A stretch of DNA of 64,000 nucleotides from Prosapia bicincta. Lineage: Eukaryota > Arthropoda > Insecta > Hemiptera > Cercopidae. Under the pieces are notes generated by a model that was given only the letters and a program-made list of their open reading frames with translations, had not been told where the DNA came from and made no database searches. The stretch covers positions 108,435,070-108,499,069 of the forward strand of contig JBAIZL010000003.1 in assembly GCA_036971475.1 (NCBI GenBank). The letters are read 5' to 3'. Shown here piece by piece: positions 13,933-27,602 of the stretch (positions are counted from its first letter, which is position 1; each line of letters starts with the position of its first letter). Both the position numbers and the translations under genes were made by a program.

Positions 13933-16782
13933 AATGACCTCAATTTAGAGTAAATAATCTAAAACAAACAGACTATTGTTGTTCTACTTTCGATTTTTCT
14001 AATATATACGATCTAGATATGAAATAACAACTTAAATAATATCAGGAACACACCTATCACTGCCCAAATCGCTCCAGTCACGCCCGTTGAAGTATAAATA
14101 CCGCCCTATTGAAGAAATGCTATGTTTGTACCTCCTTCTCACACCTACATCCACCCATAAGGACTAAATCCCGCCCAAAACTGATTATAGACGTTTTATT
14201 TATCGTTCATTATTGTGAATGACCTCAATTTAGAGTAAATAATCTAAAATAAACAGACTATTGTTGTTCTACTTTTGATTTTTCTAATATATACGATCTA
14301 GATATGAAATAACAACTTAAATAATATCAGGAACACACCTATCACTGCCCAAATCGCTCCAGTCACGCCCGTTGAAGTATAAATACCGCCCTATTGCAGG
14401 AATGCTATGTTTGTACCTCCTTCTCACACCTACATCCACCCATAAGGACTAAATCCCGCCCAAAACTGATAATATACGTTTTATTTATCGTTCATTAGGG
14501 TGAATGACCTCAATTTAGAGTAAATAATCTAAAATAAACAGACTATTGTTGTTCTACTTTCGATTTTTCTATTATATACGACCTAGATATGAAATAACAA
14601 CCCAAATAATATCAGGAACACACCTATCACTGCCCAAATCGCTGCAGTCACGCCCGATGAAGTATAAATACCGCCCTATTGAAGAAATGCTATGTTTGTA
14701 CCTCCTTCTCACACCTACATCCACCCATAAGGACTAAATCCCGCCCAAAACTGATAATATATGTTCTATTTATCGTTCATTAGGGTGAATGTCCTCAATT
14801 TAGAGTAAATAATCTAAAATAAACAGACTATTGTTGTTCTACTTTCGATTTTTCTATTATATACGATCTAGATATGAAATAACAACCCAAATAATATCAG
14901 GAACACACCTATCACTGCCCAAATCGCTCCAGTCACGCCCGTTGAAGTATAAATATCGCCCTATTGAAGAAATGCTATGTTTGTACCTCCTTCTCACACC
15001 TACATCCACCCATAAGGACTAAATCCCGCCCAAAACTGATTATAGACGTTTTATTTATCGTTCATTAGGGTGAATGACCTCAATTTAGAGTAAATAATCT
15101 AAAATAAACAGACTATTGTTGTTCTACTTTCGATTTTTCTATTATATACGACCTAGATGTGAAATACCAACCCAAATAATATCAGGAACACACCTATCAC
15201 TGCCCAAATCGCTGCAGTCACGCCCGTGGAAGTATAAATACCGCCCTATTGAAGAAATGCTATGTTTGTACCTCCTTCTCACACCTACATCCACCCATAA
15301 GGACTAAATCCCGCCCAAAACTGATAATATACGTTTTATTTATCGTTCATTAGGGTGAATGACCTCAATTTAGAGTAAATAATCTAAAACAAACAGACTA
15401 TTGTTGTTCTACTTTCGATTTTTCTAATATATACGATCTAGATATGAAATAACAACTTAAATAATATCAGGAACACACCTATCACTGCTCAAATCGCTCC
15501 AGTCACGCCCGTTGAAGTATAAATACCGCCCTATTGAAGAAATGCTATGTTTGTACCTCCTTCTCACACCTACATCCACCCATAAGGACTAAATCCCGCC
15601 CAAAACTGATAATATACGTTTTATTTATCGTTCATTAGGGTGAATGACCTCAATTTAGAGTAAATAATCTAAAATCAACAGACTATTGTTGACCTACTTT
15701 TGATTTTTCTAATATATACGATCTAGATATGAAATAACAACTTAAATAATATCAGGAATACACCTATCACTGCCCAAATCGCTCCAGTCACGCCCGTTGA
15801 AGTATAAATACCGCCCTATTGATGGAATGCTATGTTTGTACCTCCTTATCACACCTACATCCACCCATAAGGACTAAATCCCGCCCAAAACCGATTATAG
15901 ACATTTTATTTATCGTTCATTATTGTGAATGACCTCAATTTAGAGTAAATAATCTAAAATAAACAGACTATTGTTGTTCTACTTTCGATTTTTCTAATAT
16001 ATACGATCTAGATATGAAATAACAACTTAAATAATATCAGGAACACACCTATCACTGCCCAAATCGCTCCAGTCACGCCCGTTGAATTATAAATACCGCC
16101 CTATTGAAGAAATGTTATGTTTGTACCTCCTTCTCACACCTACATCCACCCATAAGGACTAAATCCCGCCCAAAACTGATTATAGACGTTTTATTTTTCG
16201 TTCATTATTGTAAATGACCTCAATTTAGAGTAAATAATCTAAAATAAACAGACTATTGTTGTTCTACTTTTGATTTTTCTAATATATACGATCTAGATAT
16301 GAAATAACAACTTAAATAATATCAGGAACACACCTATCACTGCCCAAATCGCTCCAGTCACGCCCGTTGAAGTATAAATACCGCCCTATTGAAGAAATGC
16401 TATGTTTGTACCTCCTTCTCACACCTACATCCACCCATAAGGACTAAATCCCGCCCAAAACTGATAATATACGTTTTATTTATCGTTCATTAGGGTGAAT
16501 GACCTCAATTTAGAGTAAATAATCTAAAATAAACACACTATTGTTGACCTACTTTCGATTTTTCTAATATATACGACCTTGATATGAAATAACAACTTAA
16601 ATAATATCAGGAACACACCTATCACTGCCCAAATCGCTCCAGTCACGCCCGTTGAAGTATAAATACCGCCCTATTGAAGAAATGCTATGTTTGTACCTCC
16701 TTCTCACACCTACATCCACCCATAAGGACTAAATCCCGCCCAATACTGATAATATACGTTTTATTTATCGTTCATTAGGGTG
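13933..16782. repeat. 10-monomer higher-order repeat, copy 1 (2850 bp)
   Basis: Monomers start at 13933, 14218, 14503, 14788, 15073, 15358, 15643, 15928, 16213 and 16498. In order, the markers are: CTAAAACAAAC; TATTGCAGGAATG; T family with CGATGAAG; T family with GTCCTC, GATCTAG and AAATATCGCCC; T family with TAGATGTGAAATACC and CGTGGAAG; CTAAAACAAAC with CACTGCTCAAAT; AAAATCAAC, GGAATAC and GATGGAATG; GAATTATAAAT with ATGTTATG and TTTTTCG; plain A; and AAACACACTATT with GACCTTGAT. Positions 13790-16325 match 16640-19175 at offset 2850. Confidence 0.93.
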
Positions 16783-19632
16783 AATGACCTCAATTTAGAG
16801 TAAATAATCTAAAACAAACAGACTATTGTTGTTCTACTTTCGATTTTTCTAATATATACGATCTAGATATGAAATAACAACTTAAATAATATCAGGAACA
16901 CACCTATCACTGCCCAAATCGCTCCAGTCACGCCCGTTGAAGTATAAATACCGCCCTATTGAAGAAATGCTATGTTTGTACCTCCTTCTCACACCTACAT
17001 CCACCCATAAGGACTAAATCCCGCCCAAAACTGATTATAGACGTTTTATTTATCGTTCATTATTGTGAATGACCTCAATTTAGAGTAAATAATCTAAAAT
17101 AAACAGACTATTGTTGTTCTACTTTTGATTTTTCTAATATATACGATCTAGATATGAAATAACAACTTAAATAATATCAGGAACACACCTATCACTGCCC
17201 AAATCGCTCCAGTCACGCCCGTTGAAGTATAAATACCGCCCTATTGCAGGAATGCTATGTTTGTACCTCCTTCTCACACCTACATCCACCCATAAGGACT
17301 AAATCCCGCCCAAAACTGATAATATACGTTTTATTTATCGTTCATTAGGGTGAATGACCTCAATTTAGAGTAAATAATCTAAAATAAACAGACTATTGTT
17401 GTTCTACTTTCGATTTTTCTATTATATACGACCTAGATATGAAATAACAACCCAAATAATATCAGGAACACACCTATCACTGCCCAAATCGCTGCAGTCA
17501 CGCCCGATGAAGTATAAATACCGCCCTATTGAAGAAATGCTATGTTTGTACCTCCTTCTCACACCTACATCCACCCATAAGGACTAAATCCCGCCCAAAA
17601 CTGATAATATATGTTCTATTTATCGTTCATTAGGGTGAATGTCCTCAATTTAGAGTAAATAATCTAAAATAAACAGACTATTGTTGTTCTACTTTCGATT
17701 TTTCTATTATATACGATCTAGATATGAAATAACAACCCAAATAATATCAGGAACACACCTATCACTGCCCAAATCGCTCCAGTCACGCCCGTTGAAGTAT
17801 AAATATCGCCCTATTGAAGAAATGCTATGTTTGTACCTCCTTCTCACACCTACATCCACCCATAAGGACTAAATCCCGCCCAAAACTGATTATAGACGTT
17901 TTATTTATCGTTCATTAGGGTGAATGACCTCAATTTAGAGTAAATAATCTAAAATAAACAGACTATTGTTGTTCTACTTTCGATTTTTCTATTATATACG
18001 ACCTAGATGTGAAATACCAACCCAAATAATATCAGGAACACACCTATCACTGCCCAAATCGCTGCAGTCACGCCCGTGGAAGTATAAATACCGCCCTATT
18101 GAAGAAATGCTATGTTTGTACCTCCTTCTCACACCTACATCCACCCATAAGGACTAAATCCCGCCCAAAACTGATAATATACGTTTTATTTATCGTTCAT
18201 TAGGGTGAATGACCTCAATTTAGAGTAAATAATCTAAAACAAACAGACTATTGTTGTTCTACTTTCGATTTTTCTAATATATACGATCTAGATATGAAAT
18301 AACAACTTAAATAATATCAGGAACACACCTATCACTGCTCAAATCGCTCCAGTCACGCCCGTTGAAGTATAAATACCGCCCTATTGAAGAAATGCTATGT
18401 TTGTACCTCCTTCTCACACCTACATCCACCCATAAGGACTAAATCCCGCCCAAAACTGATAATATACGTTTTATTTATCGTTCATTAGGGTGAATGACCT
18501 CAATTTAGAGTAAATAATCTAAAATCAACAGACTATTGTTGACCTACTTTTGATTTTTCTAATATATACGATCTAGATATGAAATAACAACTTAAATAAT
18601 ATCAGGAATACACCTATCACTGCCCAAATCGCTCCAGTCACGCCCGTTGAAGTATAAATACCGCCCTATTGATGGAATGCTATGTTTGTACCTCCTTATC
18701 ACACCTACATCCACCCATAAGGACTAAATCCCGCCCAAAACCGATTATAGACATTTTATTTATCGTTCATTATTGTGAATGACCTCAATTTAGAGTAAAT
18801 AATCTAAAATAAACAGACTATTGTTGTTCTACTTTCGATTTTTCTAATATATACGATCTAGATATGAAATAACAACTTAAATAATATCAGGAACACACCT
18901 ATCACTGCCCAAATCGCTCCAGTCACGCCCGTTGAATTATAAATACCGCCCTATTGAAGAAATGTTATGTTTGTACCTCCTTCTCACACCTACATCCACC
19001 CATAAGGACTAAATCCCGCCCAAAACTGATTATAGACGTTTTATTTTTCGTTCATTATTGTAAATGACCTCAATTTAGAGTAAATAATCTAAAATAAACA
19101 GACTATTGTTGTTCTACTTTTGATTTTTCTAATATATACGATCTAGATATGAAATAACAACTTAAATAATATCAGCAACTCACCTATCACTGCCCAAATC
19201 GCTCCAGTCACGCCCGTTGAAGTATAAATACCGCCCTATTGAAGAAATGCTATGTTTGTACCTCCTTCTCACACCTACATCCACCCATAAGGACTAAATC
19301 CCGCCCAAAACTGATAATATACGTTTTATTTATCGTTCATTAGGGTGAATGACCTCAATTTAGAGTAAATAATCTAAAATAAACACACTATTGTTGACCT
19401 ACTTTCGATTTTTCTAATATATACGACCTTGATATGAAATAACAACTTAAATAATATCAGGAACACACCTATCACTGCCCAAATCGCTCCAGTCACGCCC
19501 GTTGAAGTATAAATACCGCCCTATTGAAGAAATGCTATGTTTGTACTTCCTTGTCACACCTACATCCACCCATAAGGACTAAATCCCGCCCAAAACTGAT
19601 AATATACGTTTTATTTATCGTTCATTATTGTG
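16783..19632. repeat. 10-monomer higher-order repeat, copy 2 (2850 bp)
   Basis: Monomers start at 16783, 17068, 17353, 17638, 17923, 18208, 18493, 18778, 19063 and 19348. Each marker of copy 1 recurs in the same slot. The first clear differences are in unit 19063 (CAGCAACTCACC against CAGGAACACACC) and late in unit 19348 (ACTTCCTTGTC and ATTATTG against CTCCTTCTC, TACTGATAAT and ATTAGGG). Copy 1's last unit, 16498, is therefore a recombinant: its left part matches 19348 and its right part matches 13648. Confidence 0.93.
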
Positions 19633-21055
19633 AATGACCTCAATTTAGAGTAAATAATCTAAAATAAACAGACTATTGTTGTTCTACTTTCGATTTTTCT
19701 ATTATATACAACTTAGATATGAAATAACAACAAAAATAATATCAGGAACACACCTATCACTGCCCAAATCGCTCCAGTCACGCCCGTTGAAGTATAAATA
19801 CCGCCCTATTGATGAAATGCTATGTTTGTACCTCCTTCTCACACCTACATCCACCCATAAGGACTAAATCCCGCCCAAAACTGATATAGACGTTTTATTT
19901 ATCGTTCATTAGGGTGAATGACCTCAATTTAGAGTAAATAATCTAAAATAAACAGACTATTGTTGTTCTACTTTCGATTTTACTATTGTATACGACCTAG
20001 ATATGAAATAACAACTTAAATTATATCAGGAACACACCTATCACTGCCCAAATCGCTCCAGTCACGCCCGTTGAAGTATAAATACCGCCCTAATGAAGAA
20101 ATGCTATGTTTGTACCTCCTTCTCACACCTACATCCACCCATAAGGACTAAATCCCGCCCAAAACCGATTATAGACGTTTTATTTATCGTTCATTATTGT
20201 GAATGACCTCAATTTAGAGTAAATAATCTAAAATAAACAGACTATTGTTGACCTACTTTTGATTTTTCTAATATATACGATCTAGATATGAAATAACAAC
20301 TTAAATAATATCAGGAATACACCTATCACTGCCCAAATCGCTCCAGTCACGCCCGTTGAAGTATAAATACCGCCCTACTGATGGAATGCTATGTTTGTAC
20401 CTCCTTATCACACTTACATCCACCCTTAAGGACTAAATCCCGCCCAAAACTGATAATATACGTTTTATTTATCGTTCATTAGGGTGAATGACCTCAATTT
20501 AGAGTAAATAATCTAAAATAAACAGACTATTGTTGTTCTACTTTCGATTTTTCTAATATATACGATCTAGATATGAAATAACAACTTAAATAATATCAGG
20601 AACACACCTATCACTGCCCAAATCGCTCCAGTCACGCCCGTTGAAGTATAAATACCGCCCTATTGAAGAAATGCTATTTTTGTACCTCCTTCTCACACCT
20701 ACATCCACCCATAAGGACTAAATCCCGCCCAAAACTGATGATATACGTTTTATTTATCGTTCATTAGGGTGAATGACCTCAATTTAGAGTAAATAATCTA
20801 AAATCAACAGACTATTGTTGTTCTACTTTTGATTTTTCTAATATATACGATCTAGATATGAAATAACAACTTAAATAATATCAGCAACACACCTATCACT
20901 GCCCAAATCGCTCCAGTCACGCCCGTTGAAGTATAAATACCGCCCTATTGAAGGAATGCTATGTTTGTACCTCCTTCTCACACCTACATCCACCCATAAG
21001 GACTAAATCCCTCCCAAAACCGATATAGACGTTTTATTTATCGTTCATTATTGTG
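19633..21055. repeat. Mixed five-monomer stretch between HOR blocks
   Basis: Monomers start at 19633, 19917, 20202, 20487 and 20772. Unit 19633 is T family with private changes (ATATACAACTTAG, AACAACAAAAAT). Unit 19917 is a hybrid: T-like on the left (TTTTACTATTGTATACGACC) and A-like on the right (CTTAAATTATATC). Unit 20202 has GGAATAC with CTACTGATGG and CACTTACATCCACCCTTAA. Unit 20487 ends in GATGATATACG. Unit 20772 has AAAATCAAC, CAGCAAC and CCCTCCC. The pair 20487-20772 recurs in the same order at 31588-31873. Confidence 0.85.
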
Positions 21056-24000
21056 AATGACCTCAATTTAGAGTAAATAATCTAAAATAAACAGACTATT
21101 GTTGTTCTACTTTCGATTTTTCTATTATATACGACCTAGATATGAAATAACAACCCAAATAATATCAGGAACACACCTATCACTGCCCAAATCGCTGCAG
21201 TCACGCCCGATGAAGTATAAATACCGCCCTATTGAAGAAATGCTATGTTTGTACCTCCTTCTCACACCTACATCCACCCATAAGGACTAAATCCCGCCCA
21301 AAACTGATAATATATGTTTTATTTATCGTTCATTAGGGTGAATGTCCTCAATTTAGAGTAAATAATCTAAAATAAACAGACTATTGTTGTTCTACTTTCG
21401 ATTTTTCTATTATATACGATCTAGATATGAAATAACAACCCAAATAATATCAGGAACACACCTATCACTGCCCAAATCGCTCCAGTCACGCCCGTTGAAG
21501 TATAAATATCGCCCTATTGACGAAATGCTATGTTTTTACCTCCTTCTCACACCTACATCAACCCATAAGGACTAAATCCCGCCCAAAACTGATTATAGAC
21601 GTTTTATTTATCGTTCATTAGGGTGAATGACCTCAATTTAGAGTAAATAATCTAAAATAAACAGACTATTGTTGTTCTACTTTCGATTTTTCTATTATAT
21701 ACGACCTAGATATGAAATACCAACCCAAATAATATCAGGAACACACCTATCACTGCCCAAATCGCTGCAGTCACGCCCGTGGAAGTATAAATACCGCCCT
21801 ATTGAAGAAATGCTATGTTTGTACCTCCTTCTCACACCTACATCCACCCATAAGGACTAAATCCCGCCCAAAACTGATAATATACGTTTTATTTATCGTT
21901 CATTAGGGTGAATGACCTCAATTTAGAGTAAATAATCTAAAACAAACAGACTATTGTTGTTCTACTTTCGATTTTTCTAATATATACGATCTAGATATGA
22001 AATAACAACTTAAATAATATCAGGAACACACCTATCACTGCTCAAATCGCTCCAGTCACGCCCGTTGAAGTATAAATACCGCCCTATTGAAGAAATGCTA
22101 TGTTTGTACCTCCTTCTCACACCTACATCCACCCATAAGGACTAAATCCCGCCCAAAACTGATAATATACGTTTTATTTATCGTTCATTAGGGTGAATGA
22201 CCTCAATTTAGAGTAAATAATCTAAAATAAACAGACTATTGTTGACCTACTTTTGATTTTTCTAATATATACGATCTAGATATGAAATAACAACTTAAAT
22301 TATATCAGGAATACACCTATCACTGCCCAAATCGCTCCAGTCACGCCCGTTGAAGTATAAATACCGCCCTATTGATGGAATGCTATGTTTGTACCTCCTT
22401 ATCACACCTACATCCACCCATAAGGACTAAATCCCGCCCAAAACCGATTATAGACATTTTATTTATCGTTCATTATTGTGAATGACCTCAATTTAGAGTA
22501 AATAATCTAAAATAAACAGACTATTGTTGTTCTACTTTCGATTTTTCTAATATATACGATCTAGATATGAAATAACAACTTAAATAATATCAGGAACACA
22601 CCTATCACTGCCCAAATCGCTCCAGTCACGCCCGTTGAATTATAAATACCGCCCTATTGAAGAAATGTTATGTTTGTACCTCCTTCTCACACCTACATCC
22701 ACCCATAAGGACTAAATCCCGCCCAAAACTGATTATAGACGTTTTATTTATCGTTCATTATTGTGAATGACCTCAATTTAGAGTAAATAATCTAAAATAA
22801 ACAGACTATTGTTTTTCTACTTTTGATTTTTCTAATATATACGATCTAGATATGAAATAACAACTTAAATAATATCAGGAACACACCTATCACTGCCCAA
22901 ATCGCTCCAGTCACGCCCGTTGAAGTATAAATACCGCCCTATTGAAGAAACGCTATGTTTGTACCTCCTTCTCACACCTACATCCACCCATAAGGACTAA
23001 ATCCCGCCCAAAACTGATTATAGACGTTTTATTTATCGTTCATTATTGTAAATGACCTCAATTTAGAGTAAATAATCTAAAATAAACAGACTATTGTTGT
23101 TCTACTTTTGATTTTTCTAATATATACGATCTAGATATGAAATAACAACTTAAATAATATCAGCAACACACCTATCACTGCCCAAATCGCTCCAGTCACG
23201 CCCGTTGAAGTATAAATACCGCCCTATTGAAGGAATGCTATGTTTGTACCTCCTACTCACACCTACATCCACCCATAAGGACTAAATCCCTCCCAAAACC
23301 GATATAGACGTTTTATTTATCGTTCATTATTGTGAATGACCTCAATTTAGAGTAAATAATCTAAAATAAACAGACTATTGTTGTTCTACTTTTGATTTTT
23401 CTAATATATACGATCTAGATATGAAATAACAACTTAAATAATATCAGGAACACACCTATCACTGCCCAAATCGCTCCAGTCACGCCCGTTGAAGTATAAA
23501 TACCGCCCTATTGAAGAAATGCTATGTTTGTACCTCCTTCTCACACCTACATCCACCCATAAGGACTAAATCCCTCCCAAAACTGATAATATACGTTTTA
23601 TTTATCGTTCATTAGGGTAAATGACCTCAATTTAGAGTAAATAATCTAAAATAAACAGACTATTGTTGACCTACTTTCGATTTTTCTAATATATACGACC
23701 TTGATATGAAATAACAACTTAAATAATATCAGGAACACACCTATCACTGCCCAAATCGCTCCAGTCACGCCCGTTGAAGTATAAATACCGCCCTATTGAA
23801 GAAATGCTATGTTTGTACTTCCTTGTCACACCTACATCCACCCATAAGGACTAAATCCCGCTTAAAACTGATAATATACGTTTTATTTATCGTTCATTAG
23901 GGTGAATGACCACAATTTAGAGTAAATAATCTAAAATAAACAGACTATGTTGACCTACTTTCGATTTTTCTATTATATACGACCTAGATATGAAATAACA

Positions 24001-25041
24001 TCCCAAATAATATCAGGAACACACCTATCACTGCCCAAATCGCTGCAGTCACGCCCGTTGAAGTATAAATACCGCCCTATTGATGAAATGCTATGTTTGT
24101 ACCTCCTTCTCACACCTACATCCACCCATAAGGACTAAATCCCGCCCAAAACTGATATAGACGTTTTATTTATCGTTCATTAGGGTGAATGACTTCAATT
24201 TAGAGTACATAATCTAAAATAAACAGACTATTGTTGTTCTACTTTCGATTTTTCTATTATATACGACCTAGATATGAAACAACAACCCAAATAATATCAG
24301 GAACACACCTATCACTGCCCAAATCGCTGCAGTCACGCCCGTTGAAGTATAAATACCGCCCTATTGATGAAATGCTATGTTTGTACCTCCTTCTCACACC
24401 TACATCCACCCATAAGGACTAAATCCCGCCCAAAACTGATATAGACGTTTTATTTATCGTTCATTAGGGTGAATGACCTCAATTTAGAGTAAATAATCTA
24501 AAATAAACAGACTATTGTTGTTCTACTTTCGATTTTACTATTATATACGACCTAGATATGAAATAACAACCCAAATAATATCAGGAACACACCTATCACT
24601 GCCCAAATCTCTGCAGTCACGCCCGTTGAAGTATAAATACCGCCCTATTGAAGAAATGCTATGTTTGTACCTCCTTCTCACACCTACATCCACCCATAAG
24701 GACTAAATCCCGCCCAAAACTGATAATATACGTTTTATTTATCGTTCATTATTGTGAATGACCACAATTTAGAGTAAATAATCTAAAATAAACAGACTAT
24801 TGTTGTTCTACTTTCGATTTTTCTATTATATACGACCTAGATATGAAATGACAACCCAAATAATATCAGGAACACACCTATCACTGCCCAAATCGCTGCA
24901 GTCACGCCCGTTGAAGTATAAATACCGCCCTATTGAAGAAATGCTATGTTTGTACCTCCTTCTCACACCTACATCCACCCATAAGGACTAAATCCCGCCC
25001 AAAACTGATAATATACGTTTTATTTATCGTTCATTAGGGTG
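21056..25041. repeat. 14-monomer higher-order repeat, full copy a (3986 bp)
   Basis: Monomers start at 21056, 21341, 21626, 21911, 22196, 22481, 22766, 23051, 23335, 23620, 23905, 24188, 24472 and 24757. The markers are: T CGATGAAG; T TGACGAAATG with TTTTTACC; T AAATACCAAC with CGTGGAAG; A CACTGCTCAAAT; A TTATATCAGGAATAC with GATGG; A GAATTATAAAT with ATGTTATG; A TGTTTTTCTAC with GAAACGCTATG; A CAGCAAC with CCTACTCAC; A CCCTCCCAAAACTG; A GACCTTGAT with CTTAAAAC; T CTATGTTGACC; T GACTTC; T TTTTACTATT with AAATCTCTGCAG; T GAAATGACAAC. From about 21.4 kb onward the same series recurs at offset 16226. Confidence 0.93.
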
Positions 25042-27602
25042 AATGACCTCAATTTAGAGTAAATAATCTAAAATAAACAGACTATTGTTGACCTACTTTT
25101 GATTTTTCTAATATATACGATCTAGATATGAAATAACAACTTAAATAATATCAGGAATACACCTATCACTGCCCAAATCGCTCCAGTCACGCCCGTTGAA
25201 TTATAAATACCGCCCTATTGAAGAAATGTTATGTTTGTACCTCCTTCTCACACCTACATCCACCCATAAGGACTAAATCCCGCCCAAAACTGATTATAGA
25301 CGTTTTATTTATCGTTCATTATTGTGAATGACCTCAATTTAGAGTAAATAATCTAAAATAAACAGACTATTGTTTTTCTACTTTTGATTTTTCTAATATA
25401 TACGATCTAGATATGAAATAACAACTTAAATAATATCAGGAACACACCTATCACTGCCCAAATCGCTCCAGTCACGCCCGTTGAAGTATAAATACCGCCC
25501 TATTGAAGAAACGCTATGTTTGTACCTCCTTCTCACACCTACATCCACCCATAAGGACTAAATCCCGCCCAAAACTGATTATAGACGTTTTATTTATCGT
25601 TCATTATTGTAAATGACCTCAATTTAGAGTAAATAATCTAAAATAAACAGACTATTGTTGTTCTACTTTTGATTTTTCTAATATATACGATCTAGATATG
25701 AAATAACAACTTAAATAATATCAGCAACACACCTATCACTGCCCAAATCGCTCCAGTCACGCCCGTTGAAGTATAAATACCGCCCTATTGAAGGAATGCT
25801 ATGTTTGTACCTCCTACTCACACCTACATCCACCCATAAGGACTAAATCCCTCCCAAAACCGATATAGACGTTTTATTTATCGTTCATTATTGTGAATGA
25901 CCTCAATTTAGAGTAAATAATCTAAAATAAACAGACTATTGTTGTTCTACTTTTGATTTTTCTAATATATACGATCTAGATATGAAATAACAACTTAAAT
26001 AATATCAGGAACACACCTATCACTGCCCAAATCGCTCCAGTCACGCCCGTTGAAGTATAAATACCGCCCTATTGAAGAAATGCTATGTTTGTACCTCCTT
26101 CTCACACCTACATCCACCCATAAGGACTAAATCCCTCCCAAAACTGATAATATACGTTTTATTTATCGTTCATTAGGGTAAATGACCTCAATTTAGAGTA
26201 AATAATCTAAAATAAACAGACTATTGTTGACCTACTTTCGATTTTTCTAATATATACGACCTTGATATGAAATAACAACTTAAATAATATCAGGAACACA
26301 CCTATCACTGCCCAAATCGCTCCAGTCACGCCCGTTGAAGTATAAATACCGCCCTATTGAAGAAATGCTATGTTTGTACTTCCTTGTCACACCTACATCC
26401 ACCCATAAGGACTAAATCCCGCTTAAAACTGATAATATACGTTTTATTTATCGTTCATTAGGGTGAATGACCACAATTTAGAGTAAATAATCTAAAATAA
26501 ACAGACTATGTTGACCTACTTTCGATTTTTCTATTATATACGACCTAGATATGAAATAACATCCCAAATAATATCAGGAACACACCTATCACTGCCCAAA
26601 TCGCTGCAGTCACGCCCGTTGAAGTATAAATACCGCCCTATTGATGAAATGCTATGTTTGTACCTCCTTCTCACACCTACATCCACCCATAAGGACTAAA
26701 TCCCGCCCAAAACTGATATAGACGTTTTATTTATCGTTCATTAGGGTGAATGACTTCAATTTAGAGTACATAATCTAAAATAAACAGACTATTGTTGTTC
26801 TACTTTCGATTTTTCTATTATATACGACCTAGATATGAAACAACAACCCAAATAATATCAGGAACACACCTATCACTGCCCAAATCGCTGCAGTCACGCC
26901 CGTTGAAGTATAAATACCGCCCTATTGATGAAATGCTATGTTTGTACCTCCTTCTCACACCTACATCCACCCATAAGGACTAAATCCCGCCCAAAACTGA
27001 TATAGACGTTTTATTTATCGTTCATTAGGGTGAATGACCTCAATTTAGAGTAAATAATCTAAAATAAACAGACTATTGTTGTTCTACTTTCGATTTTACT
27101 ATTATATACAACCTAGATATGAAATAACAACCCAAATAATATCAGGAACACACCTATCACTGCCCAAATCTCTGCAGTCACGCCCGTTGAAGTATAAATA
27201 CCGCCCTATTGAAGAAATGCTATGTTTGTACCTCCTTCTCACACCTACATCCACCCATAAGGACTAAATCCCGCCCAAAACTGATAATATACGTTTTATT
27301 TATCGTTCATTAGGGTGAATGACCTCAATTTAGAGTAAATAATCTAAAATAAACAGACTATTGTTGTTCTACTTTCGATTTTTCTATTATATACGACCTA
27401 GATATGAAATGACAACCCAAATAATATCAGGAACACACCTATCACTGCCCAAATCGCTGCAGTCACGCCCGTTGAAGTATAAATACCGCCCTATTGAAGA
27501 AATGCTATGTTTGTACCTCCTTCTCACACCTACATCCACCCATAAGGACTAAATCCCGCCCAAAACTGATAATATACGTTTTATTTATCGTTCATTAGGG
27601 TG
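25042..27602. repeat. 14-mer HOR, shortened copy b (9 monomers, 2561 bp)
   Basis: Monomers start at 25042, 25327, 25612, 25896, 26181, 26466, 26749, 27033 and 27318. The last eight match slots 7-14 of copy a at offset 2561. The first unit, 25042, is chimeric: its left part carries slot-5 markers (GACC, GGAATAC) and its right part carries slot-6 markers (GAATTATAAAT, ATGTTATG). Slots 1-4 and one junction monomer are therefore missing. Small differences from copy a include ATATACAACCTAG in unit 27033 and ATTAGGG with GACCTC at the 27318 boundary. Confidence 0.92.
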
